From assembly GCF_039548895.1 (NCBI RefSeq), contig NZ_JBCLVG010000002.1: a stretch of 64,000 bases of DNA. One strand, written 5' to 3'. The translations under genes were made by a program, and so were the position numbers. Source of the stretch: Orlajensenia stereocauli (GTDB lineage Bacteria; Actinomycetota; Actinomycetes; Actinomycetales; Microbacteriaceae). Below, in pieces: positions 47,874-56,430 of this stretch (its first letter is position 1; each line of letters begins with the position of its first letter). The notes below the pieces were generated by a model. That model had not been told where the DNA came from and did not search any database. It saw nothing but the letters and a program-made list of their open reading frames with translations.

Positions 47874-48022
47874 GGATGCATCCTTCCGTCGTCGCCGGAA
47901 CCTCGTGCGCCGGTGCACCGTTCCATCCTGAGACATCGCCGCCGGGGGTGTCCACCCCTCCCTGATGTCCAGGCGAATTGTCGTCGCCGGAGCAAGACCA
48001 AGACAGCTCGGGCTGAATGGGA

Positions 48023-48051
48023 TTGACGCCGGCGCCACCTCGGCGTACATT
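48023..48051 (+). promoter_or_regulatory. consensus-like sigma-70 promoter of the SDR gene
   Basis: TTGACG (48023-48028), 17 nt, TACATT (48046-48051). It is one of the best housekeeping promoters in the window. Confidence 0.75.
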
Positions 48052-48068
48052 CAACCAAAAGGGTGAAT
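48049..48068. promoter_or_regulatory. operator overlapping the SDR transcription start
   Basis: ATTCAACC (48049-48056) and GGGTGAAT (48061-48068) match as inverted arms at 7 of 8 positions around AAAA. The site overlaps the -10 box and start point, as expected for a repressor site. No TetR or MarR gene adjoins it, so the regulator must be encoded elsewhere. Confidence 0.6.
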
Positions 48069-48082
48069 GAATGGAGTGACGC

Positions 48083-48877
48083 ATGCTGCTCGAAGACAAG
48101 GTCGCCGTGATCCACGGCGGTGGGGGATCGGTCGGTGCCGCTGCGGCGCAAGTGTTCGCGCGAGAGGGCGCCCGGGTGTTTCTCGCCGGGCGCAGCCTGC
48201 CGCGTCTCGAGGCTGCGGCATCCTCGATCCGAGCCGGCGGGGGGTCGGTCGAGATCGCCGTGGTGGATGCCATGGATCAGGATGCCGTCGACCGTCACGT
48301 CGATGCCGTCGCCCGGGCGCACGGCGGCATCGACGTGGCGTTGAACGCCGTGGGCTTCGACCACGTTCAGGGGCTCGCCATCGGCGACACGTCGCTCGCG
48401 GATTACCTGCATCCGGTCACCGGCTACCTGCAGACCAACTTCGTCACGGCGAAGGCGGCCGCGCGGCACATGACTGCGCAGGGGGGTGGCGTGATCCTCA
48501 CGATCTCGACCCCCGGCGCCCGGTTGACCGGCCGAGGACTCATCGGGAACGCCGCCCAGAGCGCGGGCCTCGAGGGGTTCTCGCGTGCGCTGGCCGGAGA
48601 GCTCGGGCCCGCCGGGGTGCGCGTGGTGTGCGTTCGTCCGAATGCGCTGCTGGATGCCGTCGGCACGTCGTACACCGGGGAGATGTTCGGCCGCATCGCC
48701 GCGCTCACCGCCACGCCCCGGGCGGACTGGCTGGCCGGGCTGGCCGGCAATACCCTGCTCGACAGGCTCCCGTTGCTGGACGAGGTCGCCGAGTACCTGG
48801 CGTTCGCAGCCTCGGATCGCGCTCGGTCCATGACCGGCGTCGTGGCCAATCTGACGGCCGGGATGATCGTCGACTAG
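48083..48877 (+). CDS. short-chain dehydrogenase/reductase lacking the Tyr-Lys pair
   Basis: The 264-residue protein has the cofactor loop VIHGGGGSVGAAAAQVFARE, VEIAVVDAMD and LNAVGF (in place of NNAG). In the active-site helix the sequence is GLIGNAAQSAGLEGFSRALA, so by alignment the YxxxK Tyr is Gly and the Lys is Gln. The protein may bind a nucleotide without acting as a dehydrogenase, or use another mechanism. GGAG lies 7 nt before the ATG at 48083. It has a strong promoter with an operator and stands alone. Confidence 0.87.
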   Translation: MLLEDKVAVIHGGGGSVGAAAAQVFAREGARVFLAGRSLPRLEAAASSIRAGGGSVEIAVVDAMDQDAVDRHVDAVARAHGGIDVALNAVGFDHVQGLAIGDTSLADYLHPVTGYLQTNFVTAKAAARHMTAQGGGVILTISTPGARLTGRGLIGNAAQSAGLEGFSRALAGELGPAGVRVVCVRPNALLDAVGTSYTGEMFGRIAALTATPRADWLAGLAGNTLLDRLPLLDEVAEYLAFAASDRARSMTGVVANLTAGMIVD

Positions 48878-48961
48878 CGGATGCCGGCGGCCCGGCTGAT
48901 CGGTGCCGCCATCGCTGACAGATTCTCGTCCTGCTCCTTGTCGCGGTCGGCTGTCGTTGCC

Positions 48962-48967
48962 TATACT
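48962..48967 (+). promoter_or_regulatory. -10 box of the galactanase gene
   Basis: TATACT is a near-perfect -10 box; the best -35-like hexamer, TTGTCG at 48937, is 19 nt away and weak. The expected start near 48974 puts both LacI-type sites just downstream, where a repressor would block elongation. Confidence 0.55.
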
Positions 48968-48983
48968 CGGCCACACGCGCAAG

Positions 48984-49017
48984 TGTTTACGTCAACATGA
49001 CTTTGGCTACGTCAACA
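48984..49017. promoter_or_regulatory. two LacI-type operators before the galactanase gene
   Basis: TGTTTACGTCAACA (48984-48997) fits the palindrome TGTTnACGTnAACA; TGGCTACGTCAACA (49004-49017) keeps the centre and right arm. The centres are 20 nt apart, about two helical turns. The same motif occurs twice beside the lacI gene. Confidence 0.82.
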
Positions 49018-49069
49018 TGTGCGCTACCGAGTACGACACCGGACCTCAGAGCAGAGATCAAGGATCACG

Positions 49070-52000
49070 ATGACAATGAAGTCGATACGCACCGGCTGGG
49101 CCGCAGCACTGACGACTGCGGTCGTGCTGGCCACGAGCGTTACCGCCGCAGCCGTGGGAGGAACCCCCTCGCAGGCGGCGAGCATCCCCGTCACCATCAC
49201 GCCGAATCCGGCGTCGCCGAGCGCGGCGTTCGACGGATGGGGCACCAGCCTCGTCTGGTTCGCGAACGCCACCGGCGGGTACCCAGACTCGGTGCGCCAG
49301 GAGCTGTTCGACAAGGTGTTCGGCGAGGACGGCCTCAACCTCAACATCGCCCGCTACAACATCGGCGGAGGCAACGCGACGGACGTGCCCTCGTACCTCC
49401 GTCCGGGCGGTGCCGTCGACGGCTGGTGGAACCCCGACCTCGACGCGTCCGATGCGAATGGCCGCATCACCTCGACGTACGCCGATCGGTCGCGGTATGC
49501 GGCGGCGTGGGACGGCGATGACGCCTCCGACTACGACTTCACGGCGGATGCCACCCAGCTGTGGTGGGTGAACGCGCTGAAGGACAAGATCACCAAGTGG
49601 GAGGCGTTCAGCAACTCCCCGCCCTACTTCCTCACCCAGAGCGGCTACGCCTCGGGCGGTATCGGCAACGGCAATACCGAGCAGCTCGCGCCGGCGAACA
49701 TGGACAAGTTCGCCACCTACCTCACGACGGTCGTCGAGCATATCGAGAGCACCTACGGCGTCGACTTCGACACCCTCGACCCGTTCAACGAGCCGAACAC
49801 CAACTACTGGTCGACGACCCTGGGATCGAACGGATGGCCGACGTCCGCCAGCCGCCAGGAGGGCGCACACATCGGCCCGGCAGCCCAGGACCAGATGATC
49901 AAGGTGCTCGCTGCGAAGCTCGCAGCAGCCGACACGACGACCGACGTGAAGATCTCGGCGATGGACGAGACCAACCCGTCCATCTTCGCCACCAACTGGA
50001 ACGCCTGGAGCCAGCAGTCGAAGGACCTGGTGTCGCAGCTCAACGTGCACACCTATGGCACCTCCGACCGCCTCGTCGCGCGCGACATCGCCAAGGCCTC
50101 CGGCAAGCCGCTCTGGATGAGCGAGGTCGAGGGCGACTGGGACGGCACGGGCTTCAACCAGACCAACATCGAGAATGGCATCGGCGTCGCCACCCGCATG
50201 ATCGACGACATGCGCGAGTTGGAGCCGAGCGCCTGGGTGTTCTGGCAGCCGGTCGAGGACCTCTACAACATGCAGAAGGTCGAGAAGCTGAACTGGGGGA
50301 GCGTCTTCGTCGACTTCGACTGCAACGCCCAGGGTCAGTCGTTGCGTCGCATCGCCGACGGCAGTGCCGACCCCTCGTGCAAGGTGCTCACCAACGCGAA
50401 GTACAACACCGTGCGCAACTTCACCCACTACATCCGCCCCGGTGACAACTTCATCCCGACGAACAACACGCAGACGACGGCGGCGTTGACCGCCGACGGC
50501 GCAGGACTGAACCTCGTGCACGTCAACTCAGACTCCAGCGCCCGCGACATCACGCTCGACCTGTCGGGCTTCGGCACGATCGCCGCCGGCGCAACGGTGA
50601 CCCCCGTCGTCACCACCGCCTCGCCCGCGGACGACGTGGAGAAGAACGCCCTGGTCACCGGAGCCCCGGTGGCCATCGATGCGGCGAGCAAGACGGCGCA
50701 CATCACGGTCCCGGCCAAGTCCGTCACCACCCTCGTGGTGAGCGGAGCGTCGGGCGTCGCCGAGACGGCGACCCGGGTCGAGGACGGCCATGGCTACCAG
50801 CTGATCGGAACCCAGAGCGGCAAGGCCCTCACAGCCCCCGCCCAGACCGGTGCGGGCGGCGTGACGATCACGACCACGGCGACCACGGCGCAGCAGGCGG
50901 GCACTCAGCTCTGGACGGCGAAGGTCGTCTCGGGCGCCGGCACCAATCGCGAACGCATCGTGCTGAGCAACGGGGTCGGGCGGGTACTCGGGTCCACGGC
51001 ATCCGGAACCGTGCTCGTCGACGCCACGCCGGAACAGGCGGCGGCCGACAAAGCACTGCAGTGGATCCCGAGCACGACGAACGGCACCACCTTCGGGCTG
51101 GTCAGCGCGGCCTACGCGCGTGCCCTCGACGTGAACGGGCAGGCGACCGCGGACGGAACCGTCGTCGGCACGTGGCCGTCGAACAACGGGTCCAACCAGC
51201 TGTGGTCCCTCAAGGACACGCAGATCGTGTCGGTGAACCCGACGACGGCGAGCACGATCGCCGGGGTCGCACCGACCCTGCCGTCGACCGTCACAGTCAC
51301 CTACCGCGGCGGCGTGCAGCGCAGCGCGGCCGTGACCTGGGACGTCGGCGATGCCGACTGGTCGAAGCCGGGCTCGGTGACACTGAGTGGAAGCGGAACC
51401 GACCTCTTCGGTGCCGCGTTCGACTCGGCCGAGGTCGTCGTCGACATCGGCGGGTTCGCGTCGACCGACCCCGTGTCCGTGACCACCTATGCCGGGGCGT
51501 CAGCAGCCTCCGTCCGTGCTGCCGCCCCGACCTCGGTGCCCGCACAGATCGGCGCCAGCGACAACCGCTATGCCGCGGCTGTCACCTGGGACTGGTCGGG
51601 ACTGACGGATGCGGCTCTCGCTGCCCCCGGAGTGCTGACGATTCCCGGATCGGCAGCGTCGAACGACGCGTCGGCGCCGGCCCTTCCCGCGACGTTGTCC
51701 GTCATCGTCACGGCGCCCGGAGAGAAGAACATCGCTCCCGCCAGCACCGCAGCCGCCACCTTCACTGAGAGCGCGTCCTACAGCGTCGATCGCACCAAGA
51801 ACGGCGTGACCAACGACAAGGGCTGGTCGAACTGGAGGAGCGCGAACAAGAACGCCCAGGACACCCTGACGTACAACCTCGCAGCGGCCTCGACCGTCAA
51901 TCACGTGACCGTGCGGTTCTACAAGGACAGCACCACGAGTTGGGCGAAGACCATGAGGGTGGAGTACCAGGCGCCGGGATCCAGCGCATGGACATCCGCC

Positions 52001-53272
52001 GGAACCGTCGACGTGCCGATCCCGGCGGATGGCACCGCGCCGGTCGTCGACGTGTCCCTCGGCGGCGTGCAGGCCAAGCAGGTGCGGGTGGTCATGGATG
52101 CCTACGCCAACACGCACATGATCGTGTCGGAGGTGGAGATCTACGCCCGCACCGCCTCGGCGGCCGGGGTCACCGACCTGGCGCGTCTCAGCGTCGACGG
52201 TGCGGCGCTGCCGGGGTTCAGCGGCAGCACGACCGACTACTCCCTGGAGGTCGAGGGAGACCGCTGGCCGCGAGTGACCGGCGTGGCCGTCGACTCCAAC
52301 GCCACGATCGCCATCACCCAGGCCGATGAGAACGCCGGGACCGCGACCCTCGTGGTGACGGCTCCCGACGGAGCGAGCCGGACCTACTCCGTCGTGGTGA
52401 CGCGGTCGGTGGCGGTGACGGCTCCGCACATCGAGGGAGCTGCGCTGCTCGGCGAGACGCTGACCGCCGTCGGGGCGACGGCGGATCCGGCCGGTGCGAC
52501 GCTGGCCTACCGCTGGAACCGCAACGGAACCGCTATCGGCAGCGCGACCGGTGCCGACTATCGCGTCGGCGAGGCCGACATCGACAAGGCGATCACGGTG
52601 ACCGTGACGGCATCCGCCCCCGGATTCGAGGACGGCGTCGCTGTCTCCGAACCTGTCGTGCCTTCAGAGGTGCCCGCTGGCGACGGATCGACGTCGAAGC
52701 CGGCCGTGGGCGTGCTCGCCTCGGACAACGGCTGGGACACCGGACTCCTCGATGGCAGCTACCGCATCACGATGAACCTGTGGTGGGGCACGAACGCCAC
52801 GCTGTTCAAGCTCTACGAGAACGGTTCGCTGATCAAGACCGTGCGCCTGACCTCGGCCACGCCGGCCGCCCAGCAGGCTGTGGTCGATGTCGCGGATCGG
52901 AAGAACGGCACCTACGTCTACACGGGAGCCCTCGTGAACGGTTCGGGCACGACGAAGACCCAGTCGGTCGCGGTCGTGGTCAAGGACGCCAATCCGAGCA
53001 CCCCGGTGCTCAGCCACGACAACCACGACAAGGACGGCAGGTACACACTGACGGCCAACCTGTGGTGGGGCACGAATGCGACGTCGTACACGTTCTACGA
53101 GAACGGCACGGCGATCGGATCGGGCGAGCTCAAGGCAGGAACGCCGGCTGCCCAGAAAGCCGCCCTCGCGGTCACGGGCAAGGCGAAGGGGACGTACAGC
53201 TACACGGTCGCCTTCACCAATGCGGCGGGGACGACCACGAGCCTCCCGGTCTCGGTGACCGTGAGCAAGTAG
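49070..53272 (+). CDS. secreted multidomain GH30 endo-beta-1,6-galactanase
   Basis: This 1400-residue protein has a signal peptide (residues 1-36) and a GH30 catalytic barrel with its beta-sandwich (about 40-560), close to galactan endo-1,6-beta-galactosidases. The acid/base Glu is in DPFNEPNTNYW (about 240), the nucleophile in LWMSEVEGDW (about 351); ARYNIGGGNATDVP and LEPSAWVFWQP are also typical. A ricin-type/CBM13-like domain follows (560-720), then Ig-like modules (720-880), a discoidin/CBM32-like domain (about 885-1025), cadherin-like and Ig-like modules (1030-1200), and two C-terminal 93-residue repeats with NLWWGTNAT. It would cut beta-1,6-galactan side chains of arabinogalactan. AAGGA precedes the ATG at 49070; LacI-type operators lie upstream. 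Confidence 0.9.
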   Translation: MTMKSIRTGWAAALTTAVVLATSVTAAAVGGTPSQAASIPVTITPNPASPSAAFDGWGTSLVWFANATGGYPDSVRQELFDKVFGEDGLNLNIARYNIGGGNATDVPSYLRPGGAVDGWWNPDLDASDANGRITSTYADRSRYAAAWDGDDASDYDFTADATQLWWVNALKDKITKWEAFSNSPPYFLTQSGYASGGIGNGNTEQLAPANMDKFATYLTTVVEHIESTYGVDFDTLDPFNEPNTNYWSTTLGSNGWPTSASRQEGAHIGPAAQDQMIKVLAAKLAAADTTTDVKISAMDETNPSIFATNWNAWSQQSKDLVSQLNVHTYGTSDRLVARDIAKASGKPLWMSEVEGDWDGTGFNQTNIENGIGVATRMIDDMRELEPSAWVFWQPVEDLYNMQKVEKLNWGSVFVDFDCNAQGQSLRRIADGSADPSCKVLTNAKYNTVRNFTHYIRPGDNFIPTNNTQTTAALTADGAGLNLVHVNSDSSARDITLDLSGFGTIAAGATVTPVVTTASPADDVEKNALVTGAPVAIDAASKTAHITVPAKSVTTLVVSGASGVAETATRVEDGHGYQLIGTQSGKALTAPAQTGAGGVTITTTATTAQQAGTQLWTAKVVSGAGTNRERIVLSNGVGRVLGSTASGTVLVDATPEQAAADKALQWIPSTTNGTTFGLVSAAYARALDVNGQATADGTVVGTWPSNNGSNQLWSLKDTQIVSVNPTTASTIAGVAPTLPSTVTVTYRGGVQRSAAVTWDVGDADWSKPGSVTLSGSGTDLFGAAFDSAEVVVDIGGFASTDPVSVTTYAGASAASVRAAAPTSVPAQIGASDNRYAAAVTWDWSGLTDAALAAPGVLTIPGSAASNDASAPALPATLSVIVTAPGEKNIAPASTAAATFTESASYSVDRTKNGVTNDKGWSNWRSANKNAQDTLTYNLAAASTVNHVTVRFYKDSTTSWAKTMRVEYQAPGSSAWTSAGTVDVPIPADGTAPVVDVSLGGVQAKQVRVVMDAYANTHMIVSEVEIYARTASAAGVTDLARLSVDGAALPGFSGSTTDYSLEVEGDRWPRVTGVAVDSNATIAITQADENAGTATLVVTAPDGASRTYSVVVTRSVAVTAPHIEGAALLGETLTAVGATADPAGATLAYRWNRNGTAIGSATGADYRVGEADIDKAITVTVTASAPGFEDGVAVSEPVVPSEVPAGDGSTSKPAVGVLASDNGWDTGLLDGSYRITMNLWWGTNATLFKLYENGSLIKTVRLTSATPAAQQAVVDVADRKNGTYVYTGALVNGSGTTKTQSVAVVVKDANPSTPVLSHDNHDKDGRYTLTANLWWGTNATSYTFYENGTAIGSGELKAGTPAAQKAALAVTGKAKGTYSYTVAFTNAAGTTTSLPVSVTVSK

Positions 53273-53386
53273 GAGTTCGCGGAGAGGGGCGGCGGCCGGT
53301 CGGGCCGTCGTCCCGCTTCTCGAGTCCGGTCCGACCGGGAACCGCGCTCGCGCTGCGGCCGGTGTCCCGGCGCGCGCAGTCGCTCC

Positions 53387-54448
53387 TCAGCGGCCCGTCG
53401 TGCGAGCGGGTCCGACCGGGCCGGTGCTGGCGCGCACGACGAGCTCCGTCGGCACCCGCACGGTGAGCTCCTCGGGGAGGTCGCCGTCGATCTCGTCGAG
53501 GAGCTGGCTCACGCTCAGGCGGCCCACCTCGTCGAAGTGCTGGTGCACTGTGGTGAGCGGCGGCCAGAAGCTCCCCGCCTCCTCCATGTCGTCGAATCCC
53601 ACGACGCTCACATCATCAGGCACCGCGACGCCGCGCTCATGCAGGGCGCGGATCACGCCGAGGGCCATCTGGTCGTTTGCGGCGAAGATGGCGGTCACAT
53701 CCGGATCGTCGGCGAGATCCAGGCCGGCCCTGTAGCCGGCATCCGTCGACCAGTCGCCCACGATCACCTCGGGAACGGATGCCCCACGAGAGCGGAGCGT
53801 CTCGGCCCAGGAGTCTCGACGACGACCGGCGGAGAACGAGCCCAGCGGTCCGGAGATGTGCTGGACGGTCTGATGTCCCAGGTCGAGCAGGTGCTCCGTG
53901 GCGATGCGGGCGCCCTGCGCCTGATCGGTGTCGACCACCGGGTACGGGTAGCGGGCGCTGGAATCGACCACGACGACGGGCAGGCCGGGCGGGAGGGTGA
54001 TGTCGGCATCGTCGAGCAGGTGCGCCTCGATGATGATGATGATCCCGTCGACGGCCTGCTCGCTCAGGCGGCCGAAGGCCACGGAGACCTCGCCCTGCGT
54101 CAGGTGCTGCACGGGGAGAAGGGTGATCGAGTAGCCGGCGGATGCCGCTGTGACGGCGATCGCGTCGAGGGTGCGCATGTTGCCGTACGACGAGAGGGTG
54201 AACATGATGACGCCGATGGTGCGGAAGCGGCCGGAGCGCAGGGCGCGGGCGGCGCTGTTGGGCCTGTAGCCGAGCTTCTGCATGGCCTCGAGCACGCGGC
54301 GTCGGGTCTCCTCGTCGACGTTGGGGCGCCCGGTGGACACGCGAGACACCGTCTGGCCGGACACCCCGGCCTCGCGGGCGACATCCGCCATCGACGGACC
54401 GCGGCGGCGGGACGCTTCGACTGCGCCTGTTTCATCCGTGGCCGTCAT
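53387..54448 (-). CDS. LacI family transcriptional repressor of the galactan cluster
   Basis: The 353-residue protein has the LacI helix-turn-helix (MADVAREAGVSGQTVSRVST), hinge helix (NSAARALRSGRFRTIGVI) and a periplasmic-binding-like sensor domain (DWSTDAGYRAGLDLADDPDV, AIFAANDQMALGVIRALHER, VVGFDDMEEAGSFWPPLTTV). It sits between the galactanase and the importer genes, divergent from the latter. Two TGTTnACGTnAACA-type palindromes lie in the divergent region and two before the galactanase, so it probably represses the whole cluster until a galacto-oligosaccharide binds. Confidence 0.94.
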   Translation of the reverse strand: MTATDETGAVEASRRRGPSMADVAREAGVSGQTVSRVSTGRPNVDEETRRRVLEAMQKLGYRPNSAARALRSGRFRTIGVIMFTLSSYGNMRTLDAIAVTAASAGYSITLLPVQHLTQGEVSVAFGRLSEQAVDGIIIIIEAHLLDDADITLPPGLPVVVVDSSARYPYPVVDTDQAQGARIATEHLLDLGHQTVQHISGPLGSFSAGRRRDSWAETLRSRGASVPEVIVGDWSTDAGYRAGLDLADDPDVTAIFAANDQMALGVIRALHERGVAVPDDVSVVGFDDMEEAGSFWPPLTTVHQHFDEVGRLSVSQLLDEIDGDLPEELTVRVPTELVVRASTGPVGPARTTGR

Positions 54449-54457
54449 GAGTCTCCT

Positions 54458-54486
54458 TTGTCATGGTTACGTCAACATGCTACTGT
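54458..54486 (+). promoter_or_regulatory. sigma-70 promoter of the importer operon
   Basis: TTGTCA (54458-54463), 17 nt, TACTGT (54481-54486). The spacer contains a LacI-type site, so repressor and polymerase would compete directly. Confidence 0.72.
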
Positions 54487-54512
54487 TCCACCACCACATG
54501 TTGACGTAAACA
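54464..54512. promoter_or_regulatory. two LacI-type operators between lacI and the importer genes
   Basis: TGGTTACGTCAACA (54464-54477) lies inside the promoter spacer and TGTTGACGTAAACA (54499-54512), the exact reverse complement of the site at 48984, lies just after the expected transcription start. Their centres are 35 nt apart. Confidence 0.85.
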
Positions 54513-54535
54513 TAGGTTCTCCACGAAAGAGTGAA

Positions 54536-55456
54536 ATGACGACGTTGTCACGACAGCAGGGACTTCCGATCCCGCGACCGAGCCGGAAGGCCCGACGCGA
54601 CTGGCGCGGATGGGCCTTCGTCGGTCCATTCATGGCCGTGTTCCTTCTCGTGTTCATCGCGCCGGTGATCTACGCGGTGTACCTCAGCCTGTTCCGCGAG
54701 CAGCTGGTGGGCGGAAACGCCTTCGTCGGCTTCGAGAACTACCTGCTGGTGCTCTCCGACGGCAAGTTCTGGGAATCGTTCCTGCGCGTGCTGCTCTTCC
54801 TCGTCATCCAGGTGCCGATCATGCTCGTGCTCGCCCTGGCAGCGGCCATGGCGATCGACAGCGCTCGGCTGCACGCCACGGGCTTCTTCCGCATCGTGAT
54901 CTTCCTGCCCTACGCGGTTCCGGCCGTGGTGGCCGTCTTGATGTGGGGCTTCATCTACGGAGGCAACTTCGGGCTGGCAGCCAACATCAACGACTTCCTC
55001 GGCTCCGAGGTCATCACGCCGTTCACCCGGGAGTGGATCCTCCCGGCCATCGGAAACATCGTCACGTGGGAGTTCGTGGGCTACAACATGCTCATCTTCT
55101 ACGCGGCCCTCCGCACCATCCCCACCGAGCTCTACGAGGCCGCCGAACTCGACGGCGCCGGCCCGTTCCGTGTGATCACCGGAATCAAGATCCCCGCCCT
55201 CCGCGGCGCGATCGTGATCGCCGCCATCTTCTCCATCATCGGAAGCTTCCAGCTCTTCAACGAGCCGAACATCCTCAAGCCATTGGCGCCGAACATCATC
55301 ACGAGCTACTTCACCCCGAACATGTACGCGTACAACCTCTCCTTCGCCGGGCAGCAGTTCAACTACTCGGCCACGGTGGCGATCGTCATGGGCGTGATCA
55401 CCGCGGTGATCGCCTACGTCGTGCAACTCCGCGGCTCGCGGAAGGAAGACCGATGA
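54536..55456 (+). CDS. CUT1 ABC sugar importer permease 1 (MalF-like)
   Basis: The 306-residue protein has six membrane helices and the binding-protein-dependent permease EAA loop ELYEAAELDGAGPFRVITGI, the coupling element that contacts the ATPase. The first cytosolic stretch is basic (RPSRKARRDWRGWAFVG). It works with the next permease and the lipoprotein as a CUT1 oligosaccharide importer; the ATPase must be a shared MsiK-like protein encoded elsewhere. GAAAGAG lies before the ATG at 54536. A longer open frame begins far upstream, over the lacI gene, and is not real. Confidence 0.94.
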   Translation: MTTLSRQQGLPIPRPSRKARRDWRGWAFVGPFMAVFLLVFIAPVIYAVYLSLFREQLVGGNAFVGFENYLLVLSDGKFWESFLRVLLFLVIQVPIMLVLALAAAMAIDSARLHATGFFRIVIFLPYAVPAVVAVLMWGFIYGGNFGLAANINDFLGSEVITPFTREWILPAIGNIVTWEFVGYNMLIFYAALRTIPTELYEAAELDGAGPFRVITGIKIPALRGAIVIAAIFSIIGSFQLFNEPNILKPLAPNIITSYFTPNMYAYNLSFAGQQFNYSATVAIVMGVITAVIAYVVQLRGSRKEDR

Positions 55457-56337
55457 GCGCCCCCGCCTACGTGCGCAGTCGAGACAACTCGCGGCCACGG
55501 TCGCGCAAGTCCATCGCGCTCACGCTCCTGATGCTCCTGTTCGTGGTCTACACGCTCGTGCCGCTCGTGTGGCTCGTGATCAACGCCACCAAGACGCAGC
55601 CCGAGCTGTTCTCCACCTTCGGCCTGTGGTTCGGAAGCGACTTCGCGCTGTTCGACAACATCGCGCAGACGCTCAGCTACAACAACGGCATCTTCGTGCG
55701 CTGGCTCGGCAACACGCTGCTCTACGTGGTCGTCGGCGCAGGCGGTGCGACCCTGCTCGCGACAATCGCCGGGTACGGACTGGCGAAGTACCGCTTCCCG
55801 GGTCGGCGTGCCGTGTTCGCCGTCGTGCTCGGTGCTATCGCGATCCCCGGAACCGCGCTCGCGGTGCCGACGTTCCTCATGTTCAGCCAGCTGGGCCTCA
55901 CGAACACCCCGTGGGCGATCATCATCCCGTCGCTCATCAGCCCCTTCGGCCTGTACCTGATCTGGGTCTACGCGGCGGAGTCGATTCCGACGGAACTGCT
56001 CGAGGCTGCTCGCATCGACGGTGCCGGCGAGTTCCGCACCTTCTTCACCATCTCCATCCGCCTGCTTGCGCCGGGAATCGTCACCGTGCTGCTGTTCGCC
56101 GTGGTCGCGACCTGGAACAACTACTTCCTTCCGCTGATCATGCTGAGCGACCCGGCCTGGTTCCCTCTCACGGTCGGCCTCAACCAGTGGAACGCGCAGG
56201 CGACCGGGGTCGCGGCGCAGCCCATCTACAACCTGGTGATCACGGGCTCCCTGCTCACGATCCTCCCCATCGTCGCCGCCTTCCTCGTCCTGCAGCGTTT
56301 CTGGCAGTCGGGGCTGAGCGCCGGAAGCGTCAAGTGA
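55453..56337 (+). CDS. CUT1 ABC sugar importer permease 2 (MalG-like)
   Basis: The 294-residue protein has six membrane helices and the EAA motif ELLEAARIDGAGEFRTFFTI. The start overlaps the previous stop (ATGA), with GGAAG upstream, so the two permeases are made in equal amounts. The C-terminal AAFLVLQRFWQSGLSAGSVK is typical of MalG-like proteins. Together with the first permease it forms the membrane channel for the predicted galacto-oligosaccharide importer. Confidence 0.94.
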   Translation: MSAPAYVRSRDNSRPRSRKSIALTLLMLLFVVYTLVPLVWLVINATKTQPELFSTFGLWFGSDFALFDNIAQTLSYNNGIFVRWLGNTLLYVVVGAGGATLLATIAGYGLAKYRFPGRRAVFAVVLGAIAIPGTALAVPTFLMFSQLGLTNTPWAIIIPSLISPFGLYLIWVYAAESIPTELLEAARIDGAGEFRTFFTISIRLLAPGIVTVLLFAVVATWNNYFLPLIMLSDPAWFPLTVGLNQWNAQATGVAAQPIYNLVITGSLLTILPIVAAFLVLQRFWQSGLSAGSVK

Positions 56338-56430
56338 GTGTTCGAGAGGCATCCGCTTGCGAGATACAGCACCACTCTCACCCGGGGCGTCCTGCACCGG
56401 AACCGTTTACAAGGAAGTGAAAGGAACACC

